From contig CP014773.1 in assembly GCA_001596135.1 (NCBI GenBank), positions 3,534,001-3,598,000 of the forward strand: a stretch of 64,000 nt of DNA, in the 5' to 3' direction. Shown here in pieces: positions 63,638 to 64,000 of this stretch (position 1 is the stretch's first letter; the number at the start of each line of letters is the position of its first letter). The notes beneath the pieces are model-generated. The model did not search any database. It saw nothing but the letters and a program-made list of their open reading frames with translations, and was not told the origin of the DNA. Source of the stretch: Mucilaginibacter sp. PAMC 26640 (lineage in GTDB: Bacteria; Bacteroidota; Bacteroidia; Sphingobacteriales; Sphingobacteriaceae). The position numbers were made by a program, and so were the translations under genes.

Positions 63638-64000
63638 TATGAATTATGCCGGTTGCGGCAGACGTTTCAATTCCTTCCGCGTTCCGCTAAATCCTTTCTC
63701 CGTCAGCCTCTCGGCAAAGCAGGAGTAAACTCGTACCTCGTTTACACCTGTAAAAAGAAGCGGAGACTCCCTTTGCACCGCAGTCACAAAATTAGCCGCA
63801 CAGTAAAACAGTAAAGGCCATGTAAATGGGCTGTGTTTATTTTTTTAGCCCAGCCTTGACAGTTTTGCTGTTTGCTGCCTCCCGTTGTTTAAGCGGAGCA
63901 ATGGGATGGTATGTTAGAAACTCACATATGACAGCGTCTCAATTAAACAACCAAGCGCATACTATCTCGTCTTTTGGTACCATAAATATCTTGTTCCGAT
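63638..64000. other. Right-end region without recognised gene
   Basis: No ORF with protein-like character. AAATGGGCTGTGTTTATTTTTTTAG-type sequence and GGCTGTG/CAGCC-like repeats (about 63827-63856) suggest a terminator or leader for genes beyond the edge. The intact tRNA copy expected at the element's other end is not here. Confidence 0.4.

Overview
The window is chromosomal DNA of a Bacteroidota bacterium, most likely Sphingobacteriaceae and close to Mucilaginibacter. This rests on the gene families (a large TonB-dependent receptor with a carboxypeptidase-regulatory N-terminus, the Bacteroidota form of arginine decarboxylase, a DUF5690 transporter, a precorrin-2 dehydrogenase fused to TauE/SafE, a HEPN-tailed sulfite reductase) and on TAnnTTTG -7 promoter elements. 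The genus is an inference.

1-24.6 kb is housekeeping DNA. It begins with proB-proA (proline synthesis; proA runs off the left edge) and a TonB-dependent receptor. Next is one tightly packed sulfate-assimilation operon, read leftwards: sulfite/nitrite reductase, cobA, a siroheme-synthase/TauE-SafE fusion, cysH, cysD, cysN. A 24-codon leader ORF with tandem Cys codons and a strong intrinsic terminator precede it, so cysteine-sensing attenuation is likely. Then come arginine genes (speA, ctlX, an arginine-deiminase-like hydrolase, a DUF5690 transporter), an ATP-grasp enzyme and a pentapeptide-like membrane protein.

24.7-40.2 kb is an unusual cluster: a peptidoglycan amidase, a patatin phospholipase, a PAS/LuxR regulator, a membrane protein, two giant proteins of unknown fold (one split by a single in-frame TGA), a lipoprotein and a small helical protein. 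Four copies of one near-perfect 24-bp palindrome sit in its promoter regions and tie it into a regulon, probably read by the LuxR protein. I know of no described system with this make-up.

40.46-64 kb looks like an integrated mobile element. Its left border is a tRNA-Met(CAU) whose 3' half and terminator are intact but whose acceptor 5' strand is wrong, as expected for a 3' fragment left by tRNA-directed integration. The cargo is a defence island: an AAA ATPase/Toprim-like pair, a DUF262-DUF1524 (GmrSD-like) nuclease, a complete retron (a1/msr/msd/a2 RNA, RT with NAxxH and VTG motifs) whose two downstream genes encode receiver-like proteins, one with a C-terminal HEPN RNase motif, then Gabija (gajA-gajB), a DUF2971 protein and a SIR2 protein broken by an apparent frameshift. 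A mobilization module follows (palindromic oriT-like DNA, mobC, relaxase with an overlapping reading frame for a small membrane protein) with small regulators.

The strongest candidates for something new are the retron with receiver/HEPN effectors and the palindrome-linked patatin/giant-protein cluster.
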